From positions 372,001 through 436,000 of the forward strand of contig SPDT01000001.1 of assembly GCA_008477525.1 (NCBI GenBank): a stretch of DNA of 64,000 nucleotides. Direction: 5' to 3'. Shown one piece after another: positions 10,859 through 23,700 of the stretch. The position numbers and the translations under genes were made by a program. Origin of the DNA: Hypomyces perniciosus. Lineage: Eukaryota > Ascomycota > Sordariomycetes > Hypocreales > Hypocreaceae. Each line of letters starts with the position of its first letter. Position 1 is the stretch's first letter. The notes beneath the pieces are model-generated. The model had not been told where the DNA came from, searched no databases, and worked only from the letters and a program-made list of their open reading frames with translations.

Positions 10859-13265
10859 ATGGACAAAACACCAGCTCCCATCTTCCGAAAACAGCGTCCG
10901 CTGATCCCATCCTCGTCTGCTCTGCCGTCTTCTTCACCAGCCTTTGGAACTCCGGTCCATCCTCCAAAGCCGTTCAGCATCAATGCTCCGAAAGCCGCAA
11001 TCCTCCCTATTATCCTCCCCCCTGCCACACTTCGACCACTCGCGTTCCGTACATTCACCAAGAAACACTCCCTGACACTCACTTCCTCCGCGCTACAAGA
11101 ACTCGCCTCGTTCATCGGGCGACACTGCGGTTCAGGATGGCGCGAAGAAGGTTTAGCTGAAAAGGTACTAGAAGAGGTTGCGAGGAGTTGGAAGAATCGC
11201 AATGGAGGTGTCATGGTGGAGGGTACTAGCAAAGAGCTGCTGGATATCCTGAAGACGCTAGAGGGAAACATGAGTGGCGGCAAGATCGTCGGACAAGGCA
11301 GAAGCCTTCCCCGAGGAGACAGTATGTTGGAGGTCAACGATAACGACACACTAAATACTAGACTTGGTATAAGGCCGGCAACAATCACAAGAGAAGATAG
11401 CAATACCAGCTTTGGTATTTCTGGCTTAGGAGTACAGGAAGAGGGGGATGACGATGACGAGACCAACGACCCGAGAGCCTGGTTGAAGGTCATTGATGCA
11501 TATGATCAGCCACGACTCTTTTACAATGTTAGCAAAAAGCACTTCGAAAGGTAGTCCTTCCCCTGCCCCTTTGCTCTTGCTAAAGCTAATACGAAATATT
11601 AGAGATACAACCAAGCCATCATTACTACCGCTCGCATCTCACAAGACAGCTATTTTCCGCAACCGTTATCATGTCATACACCAACGTCTCCTCCGCAACG
11701 AATCCTTTCAGACCTCTTCCGTCACCTCATCTCGCAAACGCACGCTCCAACGCTCCCTCTCGAACCAACAATCTCTCAGGATCACACCAATCGCCAATCT
11801 CTTGGGTCGCCATGGTAGTAATCACATGCTCCTCGGTCAGCTGAACATCCTACCCACGGGAGACCTCGCCATTAGCGACCTGACTGGCACTATTGCACTC
11901 GATCTTTCACAAGCCATCGCAATCCCCGATGATTCAGCTTGGTTTGCCCCTGGAATGGTGGTCCTTGTAGATGGCGTGTATGAGGAAGAGGATGAGTCTA
12001 TTGGTAAAGGTTTAAGTGGTAGCAGTGGTGTTGGCGGGACACTAGGCGGCCATTTTCAAGGATTCTTCATCGGCCAACCTCCCTGCGAGAAACGCAAGGC
12101 CACCCTCGGCATCGGCGGCCTTGATGGAAAAGGCCAGGATCAAACTATCGGTGGTGGGTTCGGCTGGGTCGACTTCCTCGGCGTTGGGAGTGAGCGTGCT
12201 GTCGGAGCCAAGATGCGGAGGCTGGAGCGAAAATTGCTTCATTCCGCCCCAGATCAGGATATGCCGTCACGCAACCGCATCGTCATCCTCGGCGAGCTCA
12301 ACCTGGACCAACCTCGAGCACTCCAAGCGCTCCGGAAGATTCTCTCCATGTATGCTGCCGAACCCGAAGGCAGCTCGCCGCTGACATTCGTCTTGGCGGG
12401 TAACTTCACACAGCACGCCGTCATGGCCAGAGGCGGCAGCGGTGGAAGCATTGAGTACAAAGAATATTTCGATGCTCTAGCCTCAACACTCTCCGACTTC
12501 CCCACGCTCCTCCATTCTTCGACTTTTGTCTTCGTGCCCGGCGACAACGACGGCTGGGCCTCCTCCTTCACTGCTGGCGCATCGGTACCGCTGCCCCGGA
12601 AGTCGGTCCCCGAGATGTTCACCTCACGCATCCGTCGCGCTTTCGCCACGGCCAATGCAGAGGCGGGCAATACGGGAGTTCAGGGGTCAGCAGTATGGAC
12701 CAGCAATCCAAGTCGGATGTGTCTCTTTGGTCCTAACCACGAACTTGTTCTCTTCCGAGACGATATATCTGCCCGCCTACGACGCTCGTCTGTCGCTCTG
12801 AAGCGCAAGGCTCCCGATCCAGAAACCCAAGAACCCCAAGAACCCCAAGAAAACGCCACCCCTGAAGATTCCAACCCAGCAGCGCTCCCAGCCTCCACCG
12901 AAGACACAATGGAGCTCGATAGCGCTGCAAATGGGAAGCCCTCTGCCACCACATCCTCCTCTCTCCCACTTGATGTTCGAACAGCTCAGAAACTCGTCAA
13001 GACAATACTTGACCAAGGCTACCTCGCGCCTTTCCGCCAGTCCACTCGCCCTGTACACTGGGACTATGCCTCAGCCCTGCACTTATACCCGCTCCCTACG
13101 GCCATGGCACTTATAGACACAACAGCCCCGCCGTTCTGCGTCACGTATGAGGGTTGCCATGTCATGAACCCGGGAAGCATCCTCGTCCCTGGCCGGAAGG
13201 GTGTAGGAAGATGGGTTGAGTACGAAATCGGAAGGCTTGGCAACCTGAGAGAATGTACCTTGTAA
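10859..13265 (+). CDS. dpb2: DNA polymerase epsilon subunit B (Dpb2)
   Basis: Exons 10859-11550 and 11603-13265 (52-nt intron, GTAGTC...TTAG) join as HFER-DTTKPSLLPLAS and give 784 residues. Dpb2 is the essential non-catalytic subunit of DNA polymerase epsilon, which links the leading-strand polymerase to the CMG helicase in the nucleus. The N-terminal 230 residues are the regulatory helical part (RAWLKVIDAYDQPRLFYN). The OB-fold region follows (GQLNILPTGDLAISDLTGTI, MVVLVDGVYEEE). The inactive calcineurin-like phosphoesterase core shows VILGELNLDQPRAL, FVLAGNF and FVFVPGDND, where the family has lost metal ligands. A low-complexity loop with EPQEPQEN near residue 630 and a Gly-rich insert near residue 310-350 are expansions. 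The C-terminus (YEGCHVMNPGSI, GRWVEYEIG) fits the family. Confidence 0.93.
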
Positions 13266-13563
13266 TATTGTGCATATTTATGAGACGGGTAGTTGTAGGA
13301 TTTTGCAAATCTTAAGCTGGATATCGTGGGAGTAGTTCGCATACATGGAGTACCGGTCATAGAAGACTCATTAATGATAGATATGATAACCTCGATGTGA
13401 ACGAGACAAACTGTAAATCAAATGCTAAACACTCCCTACCAAGTGTTGTTTCCCTGTTCCTAATAACCGTCTATCCCTTGATATGTATGAATCCATGAAT
13501 AACCCGGCTCTCCCTAAAATACAGTAATGGAAAACCTCATTGGATATCATGAAAAACAGACCG
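13266..13563. other. Convergent 3' flanks
   Basis: 298 bp between the convergent stop codons of DPB2 and the BRE4-like gene. It should hold both 3' UTRs. Nothing else is noticed. Confidence 0.4.
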
Positions 13564-16500
13564 CTACTCCAACAGCAATTCATCATAATGCAACACCCCA
13601 TACAAGCCCTCAATCTCCGCCTTCACCTTTTTCAACTCGGCGGCGACCTGTGCCGTAACAAGCGTATACGCATAAAGCAGAGCATAGTCCCTCTCCTCCG
13701 CCATCGTTTGCACAGCAGTATCGTCGTTGTTTCTCAAGTGCATCTCCATGTGGTCTTTTCGGAATTGGTAGATTTTGTTGAGAAGGCGATCTTTGTTACG
13801 GTCAATGGTGGGGATGGCGTCCGTCAGGGGGTACTCTAGCATGATGCTTGATGCGAGGACCTGGAAGACGTGACAGATGCGCTGGCATAGTAGTACCCTT
13901 TCGGATGCTGTAATCTCCAACAGAGCGCGTTCACCCTCCGAGAGGGTATCTCTGCGCTGGGTAATGAGACGCATGGCGTAGAAGCCGTCAAGAATATGCT
14001 TAGTAGAGTGCATAATGCGACCGTAGGCTGCGTTGGGAAACGGTCCACGGAGTTCAAACTCAGATTTGGCCGAGTCACGCAAAGACTCCAGTTTGAATGC
14101 TACCAACGGCTGATTAGCAAAAGATATCGAAAACATAACAAAAGTGGTCGGCTTACCGTATCGTCGGAGGGCTATTTGTTCCCCCTCACGCATAAAATCC
14201 AAAGTATTATTGCTCTCCATCATGATATTCAACGGGCCGCGCTTCCAAACAAGTCCAAGCTGAAGGTACAAAACAGCGAGGCCTTCTCGGAACTTTCGTC
14301 TTCCAGAGATTGGCCACAGCAACCGGCAGACAAGAATACCCCACAGGATTCCCAGTGTGACTGCAACTACTCGATGGTAAGTAATGTTGAAAATGAGAGG
14401 GTCTAATCCACCTTCATCATCGTCGTCGTCGTCAACATTCTGTGACAAACTGTAGGCATACAAGACAATAACGTTGTATGCGAGAAGCGATATCCTTCCC
14501 AACGGTGCCTTCTTCATGACTAGAATCATGTAAAAGTTCCCCAAGGCCACGAGAGAGCTGCAAAGGGCAAGGAGCCATGGGTTGGCTTGACTTATTAGCC
14601 ATGAAGCGCAAGCACATGCACCCCCCATCAAAGTTCCAATGAATCTGGCACTCCCTGTCGTGTTTGAGGCGCCAGTCGTCATGCCGACGACGATCATGTA
14701 CGATAGCAAACCCCATTCGCCTCTCCAGTGTTGATATATTGGCCTCGTAGCTGGAATGAAGGCAAACATAGCCCAAAGCAATGCACCTATGCCAACCTTG
14801 ATCCCGAATAGCACGTCCTCGCGTGCCAAGAGCCGCAAGGCTTTCAGGAGCGTCTGGGACGCATTGCGCACAAAAGCACTGACCTCTGGCGAGGCGTCCC
14901 AGTTGAATGTGTCTCTGCGCTTCAGCATTGCCTTTGGTATGCCCTTTGGAGTGGGTGATTTCTTTCGGTCCTTGGTAGACTTCTTCGGCAGCAGAGGCTC
15001 GCTTTCCGCGTCGGGCAATGGATGCTCGCCTTGGCTTTTGGACCACGTCCAATGTCTCCAGAACTTCATCCACCCCCAGCTCCGCCCTTCTGTTTCTATA
15101 GAGTGCTTCAATGCTTCTAGGACGTCCAAGTATGAGTCCATTTCCTCCGCTACAGCCTGCAAGCTGAACGAAAAATGCCCACAAGCAGCGGCAACCTCTT
15201 CAATATCCGCTTGGATTTCTTCAGTCCTGGCTCTTCCGAGCTCTATGCTCCTGTACAGCTCGTGAAGAGCATTGCCCCTAGCATGATTGTACAAGTTGAG
15301 AGCATCTCGAAGACTTCCACGCAACTGATCATTCACTGTAACTTGATACTCAGGATCTAGGCCAAAGGGGTTTTCTCTCAGTGTCTCCGATAGGGTATAT
15401 GCCAATGACTTCATTGAAGGGCCAAGCAATGCCAAGAAAAGCGCGAATATGTCCGACGGCACCCGGAACATGGGTGATCTGTCAAGCGTAGGATCCGATT
15501 GGCTGAAGGGAATAGGAGATCGTTCATCCTCGTCCTCTTCAATGACAGAGAGCCGGTCCCTCGCTTCATCTGTGAAGTAAGAAACGGTGCGTGAAACTCT
15601 TGGTGTGAGCTCAGGGGAGAATAGGCTTGGTGGCTGAGGTCCAGAGGTTGGGCCCTCTCTGAGAAGAGTGAATTGGGTCTGGAGCGCACTACGCAAGCCG
15701 CCGATGGCCTGTGAGAGGGTTTCTAGGGACTTCACAAGGCGCTTGTCCAATTTGTAAATATCCTCCCGCCCAAGGAAATAGTGCTCTAGCTTGGCCTCTT
15801 GAAGGTTGGTCGTCATTTGTGCATATGCAGAGTTGTATTGCGCAGTCACCTGGGTGTATTCGGGAGAGTTGATCTCGTCCTCGGAACCATTTAGAAAACC
15901 GCTGGTGATGAACGACAGTCTATCGCTCAGTGCAACTGAAGCTGTGACGACGGATTTACGCAATACTCTCCTCGCCGATACACGCCATACGAGTAGATTG
16001 ACACCTACAGTGAAAGAGATGCCAAGCGTCAGCATCTTCAACATCTGCACAATCTTGTCGTCGGAGAAATATCCGCTCTGAACTGATTCTTCTTTGGTAA
16101 TAACAGAGATAATCGCGATTGATGCCAGCGTAGACGCAACATTGACGAGAGGCTTATTCAGCCGTTGTTTGGTCCATCCAAGCAAACCCAGACCACCTCC
16201 GATGCAGACGATCAACACGACGGCATGCGCGGGAGCAGCAGATCCGTACATGGCTCGCGAAGTCATAGTTATGGCCATGGATAGAGCGCAAACCAACTCA
16301 GCATACGCCACAGCCATGATGGCAATGAGGACGGCCTCAAGCATCGATCCGGCAGTCCGCGCAGGATGGAAATACACCGTCAAGGTTGCCACGATATGTT
16401 TTCCATCTCGACGGCCTAGGAAGTTGGACAGCGGTGGCCATAGTGTTGCCGTACTCCCTAGAAGATAGGCCAGAGTGCATTTGAGCACCTGGTGACCATC

Positions 16501-16829
16501 ATCTGACTGGAGCCACCTCCACGCAGCCAGTGTTTTCGCCTCAAGGTTCTGTGTCGCTTCTTGAATGTGTTGACTCGCCACGGATGAGGATGAGGGGCGC
16601 TGTTCGAACCCATCACAGTAGGATCGACTTCTGGAATCACGGAGAGTGAATTGGCGCCTAGACCGTTCGCCCGTGCTGGGGATGATGAAGGTTCCGTTGC
16701 GCATCTTCTACATCGCCAAAAGCGCGGTGTTAGCGATGAATCTTCCAGAGATCCCGGCGATCTAAGAAGACGTACACTTCGTTTGGAAGGGCGTGCGGGT
16801 GGCCATGCGGCCGTTGTGGGTGAGCTCAT
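13564..16829 (-). CDS. BRE4-like / ArAE_2 family large membrane protein
   Basis: Three exons (16776-16829, 14157-16707, 13564-14099) give 1046 residues. The first exon encodes MSSPTTAAWPPARPSKRS and is joined through a 68-nt intron with a GTACGT donor and a perfect CTAAC branch site. The second intron (57 nt, 14100-14156) is a multiple of three and stop-free, so it is easily missed; removing it gives ALRRYAFKLESLRD. The protein has an N-terminal bundle of about six TM helices (ATLTVYFHPARTAGSM onward), a long cytosolic helical middle, a second TM bundle (VLFGIKVGIGALLWAMF onward) and a soluble helical C-terminus. This is the duplicated FUSC/aromatic-acid-exporter-like layout of the yeast Bre4 family. 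Brefeldin A sensitivity in yeast suggests a secretory-pathway membrane location; the substrate is unknown. Confidence 0.85.
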
Positions 16830-17658
16830 GGCTGCTTAGGTCCGTCGCGTTGCAGTGGGAGGGTCGCATCGTCTTGAAGCGCGCATCACCGTATTTATTT
16901 CTTTAGGCTGTTGGGGGGGGGCGTTGTTTTGTTGTCTCACGCGAATAATTAGGTAGTTTGCAGAAGAGTAGGGATGGAATTTGTGGTTGGAAGAATGGAC
17001 ACGTTGATGGCATTCCCTAGGGATACTACCTATTCGTGCTCTACGGAGTAGTACTTCGTATGTAGTAGTACCTACCTACTAAAGGCACGGTAAATCCAGG
17101 TCTCTCACCTGACCTCACCTTGACAAGCTTGCCTCACCTCGAGCCTATTCAGGTACCGAGGATGGTGACGCCTAGCGGGGCGCCCGGCAGTTTACCGTTC
17201 CCCTGTAGTATTCCGTATTCCGTATGTACCGTACTAGGCTTAGCACTTCGCTCCCGTAATCAGCCCCCAAACGTCAAAGCAAAGGGATGACAGATCCCAG
17301 CACATAATATGTACTCGTATGTACGGAGTATGAGCGCTGCAGGTACTTTGTAGATTCCAATTTGCCAGACAGAGACAGACAGTCAGACACGATCCGATCC
17401 AAGCTGCTGACGTAACTCCGGGCGTCTCTTCTGCATGAAAACGACGTTTAGCAAACAGTGACACGTCGGGTCTGTCAGGTTGGGTTGCCTTCTTGGCGAA
17501 AATCGGCTGCAGGAGGTTCAGCTTACCAACAACCAACTCATTCCTCGTGTTGGATTGGGCGAGGAAACACACCTCCTCCTCTATCTGAGACACATAAGAC
17601 GCTCGGTTTCTACTCTGCTGGCTCACATTTCAACAACCAAGACTCGGCGTTGGCTTAC
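16830..17658. promoter_or_regulatory. Divergent promoter region, BRE4-like / HAD phosphatase
   Basis: 829 bp between divergent start codons. It carries TACGGAGTA at 17042 and 17322, TACTTCGTA at 17052, near-copies TATTCCGTA around 17210-17225, and a run of three CTCACC-type pentamers at 17105-17145. A G8 tract sits near 16913. No TATA box is clear. Confidence 0.4.
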
Positions 17659-18623
17659 ATGCGCCGATTTCTGTCTGTCATGGCTTCTGCGAGCCCTAAA
17701 CGATTTGCCCCTTTGCGATGGCGTTCTGAGAGTCTGCCTTCAGAACACCCGGCTTTGAAGGGCGTGGTGTTTGACATGGATGGCACACTATGGTATGAAC
17801 ACTCACGCCTCCAGTCCTCATCCGCAGCCAGTTAAACATAGCGAAAACTGAGCTGTCTGTCTCATATCACCACCTTACAATATCATGGAAATGTTTCAAC
17901 ATGTTTCAAGACATCTTACAACGCTTTCCTGATATCTCACATTACAAACCTCACCCACTCGGACCATCCGTCTAATGAAGCCCTCTTGATATATCTAGTC
18001 AACCACAAACCTACATGTTCCAAGAAATGCGCTCCGTCCTCGGCATCCCCAAATCCGTCGACATCCTCGGACACATCGACACTCTCCCTCCTCACCAACA
18101 GCCCACCGCCCACGAAGCCATCCGCTCCATCGAGCGCAAGGCCATGGCCGCGCAAGCACCTCAACCAGGTCTCACCGACCTCATGTCCTATCTCGACTCG
18201 CGTCGCATCCCAAAGGCCATCTGCACCCGCAACTTCGACATCCCCGTTCAGCATCTCCTCACCAAGTTCCTCTCCGGCTCTGTCTTCCACCCCGTCATCA
18301 CTAGGGACTTTCGTCCGCCTAAACCTCACCCTGCAGGTATCCTACACATCGCCCAGCTTTGGGGCTTGATGGACGGTGCTGGCGCGGCAGATGCGACTGG
18401 TTTAATCATGGTTGGCGATTCGCTTGATGACATGACGGCAGGGAGATTGGCTGGCGCCGCGACGGTTTTGTTATTGAATGATGTAAATAAGCACTTGGCG
18501 ACTCACGAGCATACAGATGTGGTAATTCGACAACTGGACGAACTGGTTGAAATATTGGAGCAAGGCTTTCAGGGACGAGAACTAGAGCTAGCGTCGAATC
18601 CCCTTCTTAACACAAGACACTAA
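17659..18623 (+). CDS. HAD-superfamily phosphatase
   Basis: Exons 17659-17792 and 17999-18623 give 252 residues. The 206-nt intron (GTATGA...CTAG) is longer than most in this window, but joining restores GTL-CQPQTYMFQEMRSVLG, the expected sequence after motif I. HAD motifs are all present: motif I VVFDMDGT with both aspartates, motif II threonine in ICTRN, motif III lysine in the RPPKPHP segment, and motif IV GDSLDDM. The short helical cap between motifs I and II fits the beta-phosphoglucomutase/phosphoglycolate-phosphatase-like group found in fungi (yeast YOR131C type). The enzyme should be a soluble Mg-dependent phosphatase; the substrate is unknown. A second Met at residue 8 is possible as start; the basic, Ser-rich leader before the domain could be a targeting sequence. 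Confidence 0.85.
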
Positions 18624-19085
18624 CTACCTTAGTTGAGAATTCAACCCATAAAAGCTTTAGATCGGCAATAGACTGGCTGGGCAAGTAGGTACGCCGTGAA
18701 GAAGTAGGATAAATTATGTGAAAACCCTCGAATATTCAACCAGAAAATCCATTTCATCTAGCTTTCCTACTGAACCGACGCCTGCGTTTGCTACATATAT
18801 ACCGGCCAGGAACACAGAATCCAAGCTGTTCATCATGCCGTAGGGTTTCAAGACAAATATGTAGCTCACAGCTCCTATTTAGCGAGCTCGCATTCATTTC
18901 CCGGAGTTTTTTTTTTACCCATCTTATTTGGCAACTTTGGTCCAATTCATGTAGGGAAATTTTATCAAAATACATTGCGCCAAGTGATGCTAAAGTTGAG
19001 TGCCCGGGAGGTTGCAGGTCAGAGACCCATACCGATGCGAGCGAAGGTTAGTGAGTCGGGGAGCTCACTGGTAGAACGGCGGCCC
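18624..19085. other. Convergent 3' flanks
   Basis: 462 bp between the HAD gene and the MAPKK stop codons. It contains a T10 tract near 18910. A D-arm/T-arm look-alike around 19050-19115 overlaps the MAPKK end and is not a tRNA. Confidence 0.4.
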
Positions 19086-20750
19086 CTAAACGCCGTATGA
19101 CGGGTTCGGGGGTAGTCCAAATGTGGCTTGCCTCCGGCTTTGACCCCGTATATCTTCTGACGTTGGCTTCTGCGGAGGCTGTGCAAAAGAGCTAGACGGC
19201 GGCCCTGGTCGAACTGGAAGACTGAATGTGGTGTTGGTAGATGCACTCTCCGAGTAGCCCGAAGAGCTGGTTGGGGCGCGGGCGGGCGGTCGGCCAATGC
19301 CAACGCCGTTTCGGGATGGTGATCGGGTTTGAAGGGGCATTTGATCTCTCGGTGAGAATATCCCAGCACCAGCAATGGGAATCTCGCCAGAGGTGGGTGT
19401 GGGAAGCATCCGATCGTCTTGTATCGAATACGTAGGAGAGTCACTCGACCGCAAGAGGTCTTGAGTTGCGGGCGAAAGTTGAGGTGCTAGGTGAGACTTG
19501 CGGTTGTCCTTCTCTAAGAGGCCAACAGCCCAGTCTCTAAGATCCACAGGCGTTCTCTTTGCAGCTTGGACAAACGGGTCGCGGTCCTAGGGAACATGTT
19601 AGCAATCACTCAGGACCCTCAGATGCAGCAAGGGGTACGTACAAACAGCTCTTGGGGAGTAGGCCGCTTCTCGGGTTCCTTATACAAGCACTTTTGAACC
19701 ATGTCTTCCAGGATGCTGGGGAATGCATCGCTCTTGGGCAGCCTTGGGGCCGGCTCGTGAACAATCTGTTGCAGCAGGTCCAAGATGCCGGCTGGCGCAG
19801 ATTCTGCCTCATCGATATGCTCGCTAGCTGCGAACGGGAACTTGCCAATAGCGAGCTCCATAATGGACAAACCAAAGCTCCACACATCTGACTTGACGGT
19901 ATACCTCTCGCCCTGGATTCTTTCGGGGGCCATGTAGGTAGATGTTCCGACAAATGTATCAGCGATAGAGTTGATGAGTTCGCCCGATACACCAAAGTCG
20001 CACAGTTTGATAGAGCCCCGAGAGTTGACGAGAATGTTAGATGGCTTAATATCTCGGTGCATGATATGATGTTTAGTGTAGAGGTAGGTCAGTCCGCCAA
20101 GTGTTGCTTCGGCAATCTTGCCCAGGACGTCGACTCGGATTGGGCCAAAGACTCTTGAAACCCTATCGAGGGATCTGTTACCGGAAAGGTTGGTCAGTTA
20201 GCTGCTTCTCAAATAACATGACTCCTCTTGATTCGACAGATGACGCAACAAACTCACCCAACATCCATGTACTCCATGCACATGATGACATCATTGTTGT
20301 GGTTAAGGAAGGCGCCGTAAAAGGTCACGATATAGTCTGAGTGGCACCCGTGCATGATCTGAAGTTCTCGAACGATTCGCCTCCGCATTTCTTTCTTGGC
20401 TTCGACGTGGATAACCTGTCAAGCTGTTAGGATAACCATGAGGGGCGCGATTTCGGAGCACGTACCTTTCGAGCCATAACGGTCCCTGTTGTAAGATGCC
20501 TCACCTTACTCACAGTACCGCCGTTTCCAGAGCCAAGCTCTTTTATAATCTCGAGTTCCTCCGGCCTCAGGTCCAGCTTATACTCGATGCCAATCTCCAG
20601 CTGCTCGCCTTTGCCTCCATCATCGCGGCCGTAATCGTAGTCCGCTCTGCTGGTCTCGGCTGTTGGCGGGGGGCGCGGTGCCGCTGGTGTCAAGGCCAGA
20701 CCCTTGACATTCTTGCGCTTCATGGTGCGCGGGGCAAACTGGTCGGTCAT
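19086..20750 (-). CDS. ste7: MAP kinase kinase of the Ste7/Fuz7/MkkB type
   Basis: Four exons (20466-20750, 20258-20415, 19643-20174, 19086-19586) give 491 residues. Introns of 50, 83 and 56 nt have GTACGT, GTGAGT and GTACGT donors. The start is set at [20 protein letters not shown], the conserved N-terminus; an in-frame upstream Met reads through a satellite and is rejected. Kinase motifs: P-loop [10 protein letters not shown], lysine in MARKV, catalytic [11 protein letters not shown], activation segment SIADT (the S/T-xxx-T pair phosphorylated by MAPKKK), and APE. A Ser/Pro-rich tail of about 160 residues follows AAKRTPVDL. In fungi this kinase links the Ste11-type MAPKKK to the Fus3/Kss1-type MAPK, controlling mating, hyphal fusion and infection or development. 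The assignment to the mating/filamentation kinase, not Mkk1/2 or Pbs2, rests on the RKNVKGLAL and [13 protein letters not shown]-terminal signature. Confidence 0.92.
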
Positions 20751-23700
20751 GATGGGCGATGGGCGATGGTGATGTGAGGGAGTGTGGTAGTGTTGAGAGT
20801 GTTGAGAGTGTTGAGAGTGTTGAGAGTCGAGAAGAGAGACACGCAGGACGCGGGGTCCAAGATCGGCCGGCAAGAGATAGCGATTTCAGGGCCAAACCAG
20901 CCTGGCAATGGCTGGCATTCCCGACTGCGGTTGCGGATAATATGGTCGCGCTCGCAGACTGTCGAGGCTCGTTAGAAATCTCGCCTGATGAAGGGCCAAA
21001 CAAGGCCTTGCCGCCGCTCCTGTTGCTGGTCGCTGGTTGGTGGTGGGGAAACGGAAGCCTGGTGCTTTGCCGCCCAGGGAGTATCCGTACCCGTATGTAC
21101 CGATCGATGATAGGCTGTTCCTGATCGACAGTCGGCCTGTTGGACGAGAGGCAGCGCTATCCTTCTGCTCGGGTCCGCACCAACGTGCTCTGCAGGTCCA
21201 GCTGAAGATCAAAAAGGAGAATGAATGTCGCAATCGAAAATGCCTCTGGACGCAGTACTAAGGCAATGGTATCTTGCTTCTCCGCAGATTGCAGAGTTCC
21301 CTTTGAGAGTCCGTGTCCTCGTTATGTGGGGGATGTACGAAGTACGCTCGGGTACCTCACTGCGCCGAGGTGGGGGGGTCTGGCGGTGGTAACGTGATCT
21401 CGAACAACACTGCACTGAGTCGTGCCTAGAAACGATGGGAGAGATACGACCTAGGTATCTATATAAATCTCAGTGCGGACGCATCAATGGATATTTATCC
21501 AGGTCCTGTGTGACCGGCAGGGTGAGGCGGCAGCACACGAGAAATCAGATGAAAAACCATGAAATTTCGAAAAAGAAAATCCCTGAGCCCCTCTAGCCAA
21601 CGTCCCAACCGGTCTTACCGTTCAATGCACGTTGCCCGGTTGGTTGCCGCCCAAAGGGCAAAAAAGCCATTGACGCCCCCTGGCAGCCTGGCTCACTGGG
21701 TTTGGTCTAGGCGCAGTGGCGGGGCCCCTCTACCGACGCAAGGTTCATCAGGGGGCGAATCGCCTTTCATAGCGGTTATCATTTGTGTGCTGAAATTGCA
21801 TCGTATTGACGACTCCTTTTCCTTAGGTGTGTCAATGGCTGTTTGGAGTACAACTTTACAACCTTCAGGGGGAGCCAATCGAAGCTCCGCTCCTCATGGT
21901 GGCTTATGACTGGCAGGCATGAAAGTTTGGCCACCCTCTTCACAGAAACAGTAGCACCAGTCAGTTTAAGTCGTTTCAAAGATTAGCGCGACCGTTTCGC
22001 CATTCTCACATGTAGAGGAGTACGGAGTAATAATACCCACCCGTATGTGTGTCGATATGTCAGTCAAGAACTAGAGACGAGTACGGAGTACGTATACTAT
22101 TAATTACTTTCTAATCAAAATCTCAAGAAATCTCCAGTGGCGTGATAAGCGGAGTATCAGCATTGATGACCGTAAATTAGGATGATTTTACGGAGTGCCG
22201 AGCGCTCCGTAGCACTTACGAGTGAGTAGCAGTAATAGTTCGATTACAGATCTCTTCGAGAATGAACCCCCACCCGCATACTACATACGTATGTATGTAG
22301 AATGAAAGAACATTTTTATCCAGTTCGAGAAACGCCTCACCAGAGCATACCCATGCTGCAAAAATAGTGCTTGTGCCTAGTGCTGGATATCCAGGGACTT
22401 ATCTTGGCACCAAGAGACTATCGACTCCAGCATTACCACCTTACTATTCCCCTGCCGCCAAGACTTTCTCGTCTTTAATCGTACTCGTAAGCCTAGCAGT
22501 ACTAGACGACGGCTGAGAGTAGAGAAGTCTTATACAAGTCAATACAGTATTATAAATTTTCCCAGGTGGATCATACCTACGTAGGTAGTCACTTGTTACA
22601 CTCTCAATTCTGTAACCTGATAGATCAACAAGGAGATGAAAGGTGACATAACCTAGTTGATTGTTCAAGCCCTTATTAAACGGGCAACCAAGCACGTTGT
22701 AACGTTGTTTCACATTGCTTACCATGTCAGCTTATTGCCAGTTATTATCACTACCACCATATATAAAACCACGTCTCGTCATTTCTTGTCTCGCATGTCA
22801 TGGTGTCCCCATTTAATAGACGACGATGCTTATGGGCATCCATCGTAGATCATAACTGTACAATTTCCTGGCATGAGCCGGGTGCTATGTGCCGATGTGG
22901 GTCCCGGATGTCCACCGGCTCTCACCGTAAGGGTGGGGCACTGCACACATCTCCGGCTCTTGACTCCACTCCGGTTGCCCGTAGGTAGGTCCCCGGTCCG
23001 GCGATGTGTCTTTGTGCGGATGAATCCTCCGAGCTCCAATGCCTTCCAGAACATGTCTGACCCCAGGAAGTCACCTCGCCGGGTTGGAAAATGGCGCCAT
23101 TCCGGTGGGTGGTACTGTCCTGTCGGAATTCAGCACTCACAAAGTTGTAGGGATCAGATAAATGTATCATTAACTTAATAAGAGCAAATTTCATACAAAC
23201 CTATGTAAATATGATTATCGAATGCATACAACAAAAGACATGCGTGCAAGGAAAAAACTTCTACTCAAGGCCTCCATAAATTATAATAGAATAGATGCAG
23301 AAAGTTCACTCCACGACAGGGTAACACCACATTTTGTTTACACTGCAGGCGTTTTCTAGGGTGGACCTCGTTCAGGTCGCGGACTCACATATATTTGACG
23401 ATCGAAGGGCATGCAGAATAGTCGTAGAAAATGAAAGTGCAATCGCTTTTTCAAGGTAATGGATACTCAACGCTGAACTTTCGCGTTTATGATGTAAGGT
23501 GATTGGATACAGTTCGTTTGTCTTCCTAGAGGTCGTTTACCGATGCGATGTGTGAATACACAAGGATCGAGATATAATCCACAGAAAGACGACATGTATA
23601 CCTGAACCATTCAGATTCTACAGCTATAGACTACCACCGATAGCCAAAACAAATCAATTCACGGAGTGATAAATTCCTACTCAGAAGCAACATTCATTCA

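Noticed and set aside
17458..17658. Longer N-terminus for the HAD phosphatase from 17458
   Set aside because: The extra 67 codons begin at a non-ideal ATA/ACG-like context without conserved features; the ATG at 17659 is close to the usual family start.
19045..19115. tRNA-like D arm and T-loop-like sequence (AGCTCACTGGTAGAAC ... GGGTTCGGGGG)
   Set aside because: No matching acceptor stem, no proper anticodon loop, and it overlaps the MAPKK stop codon and C-terminal codons on the other strand.
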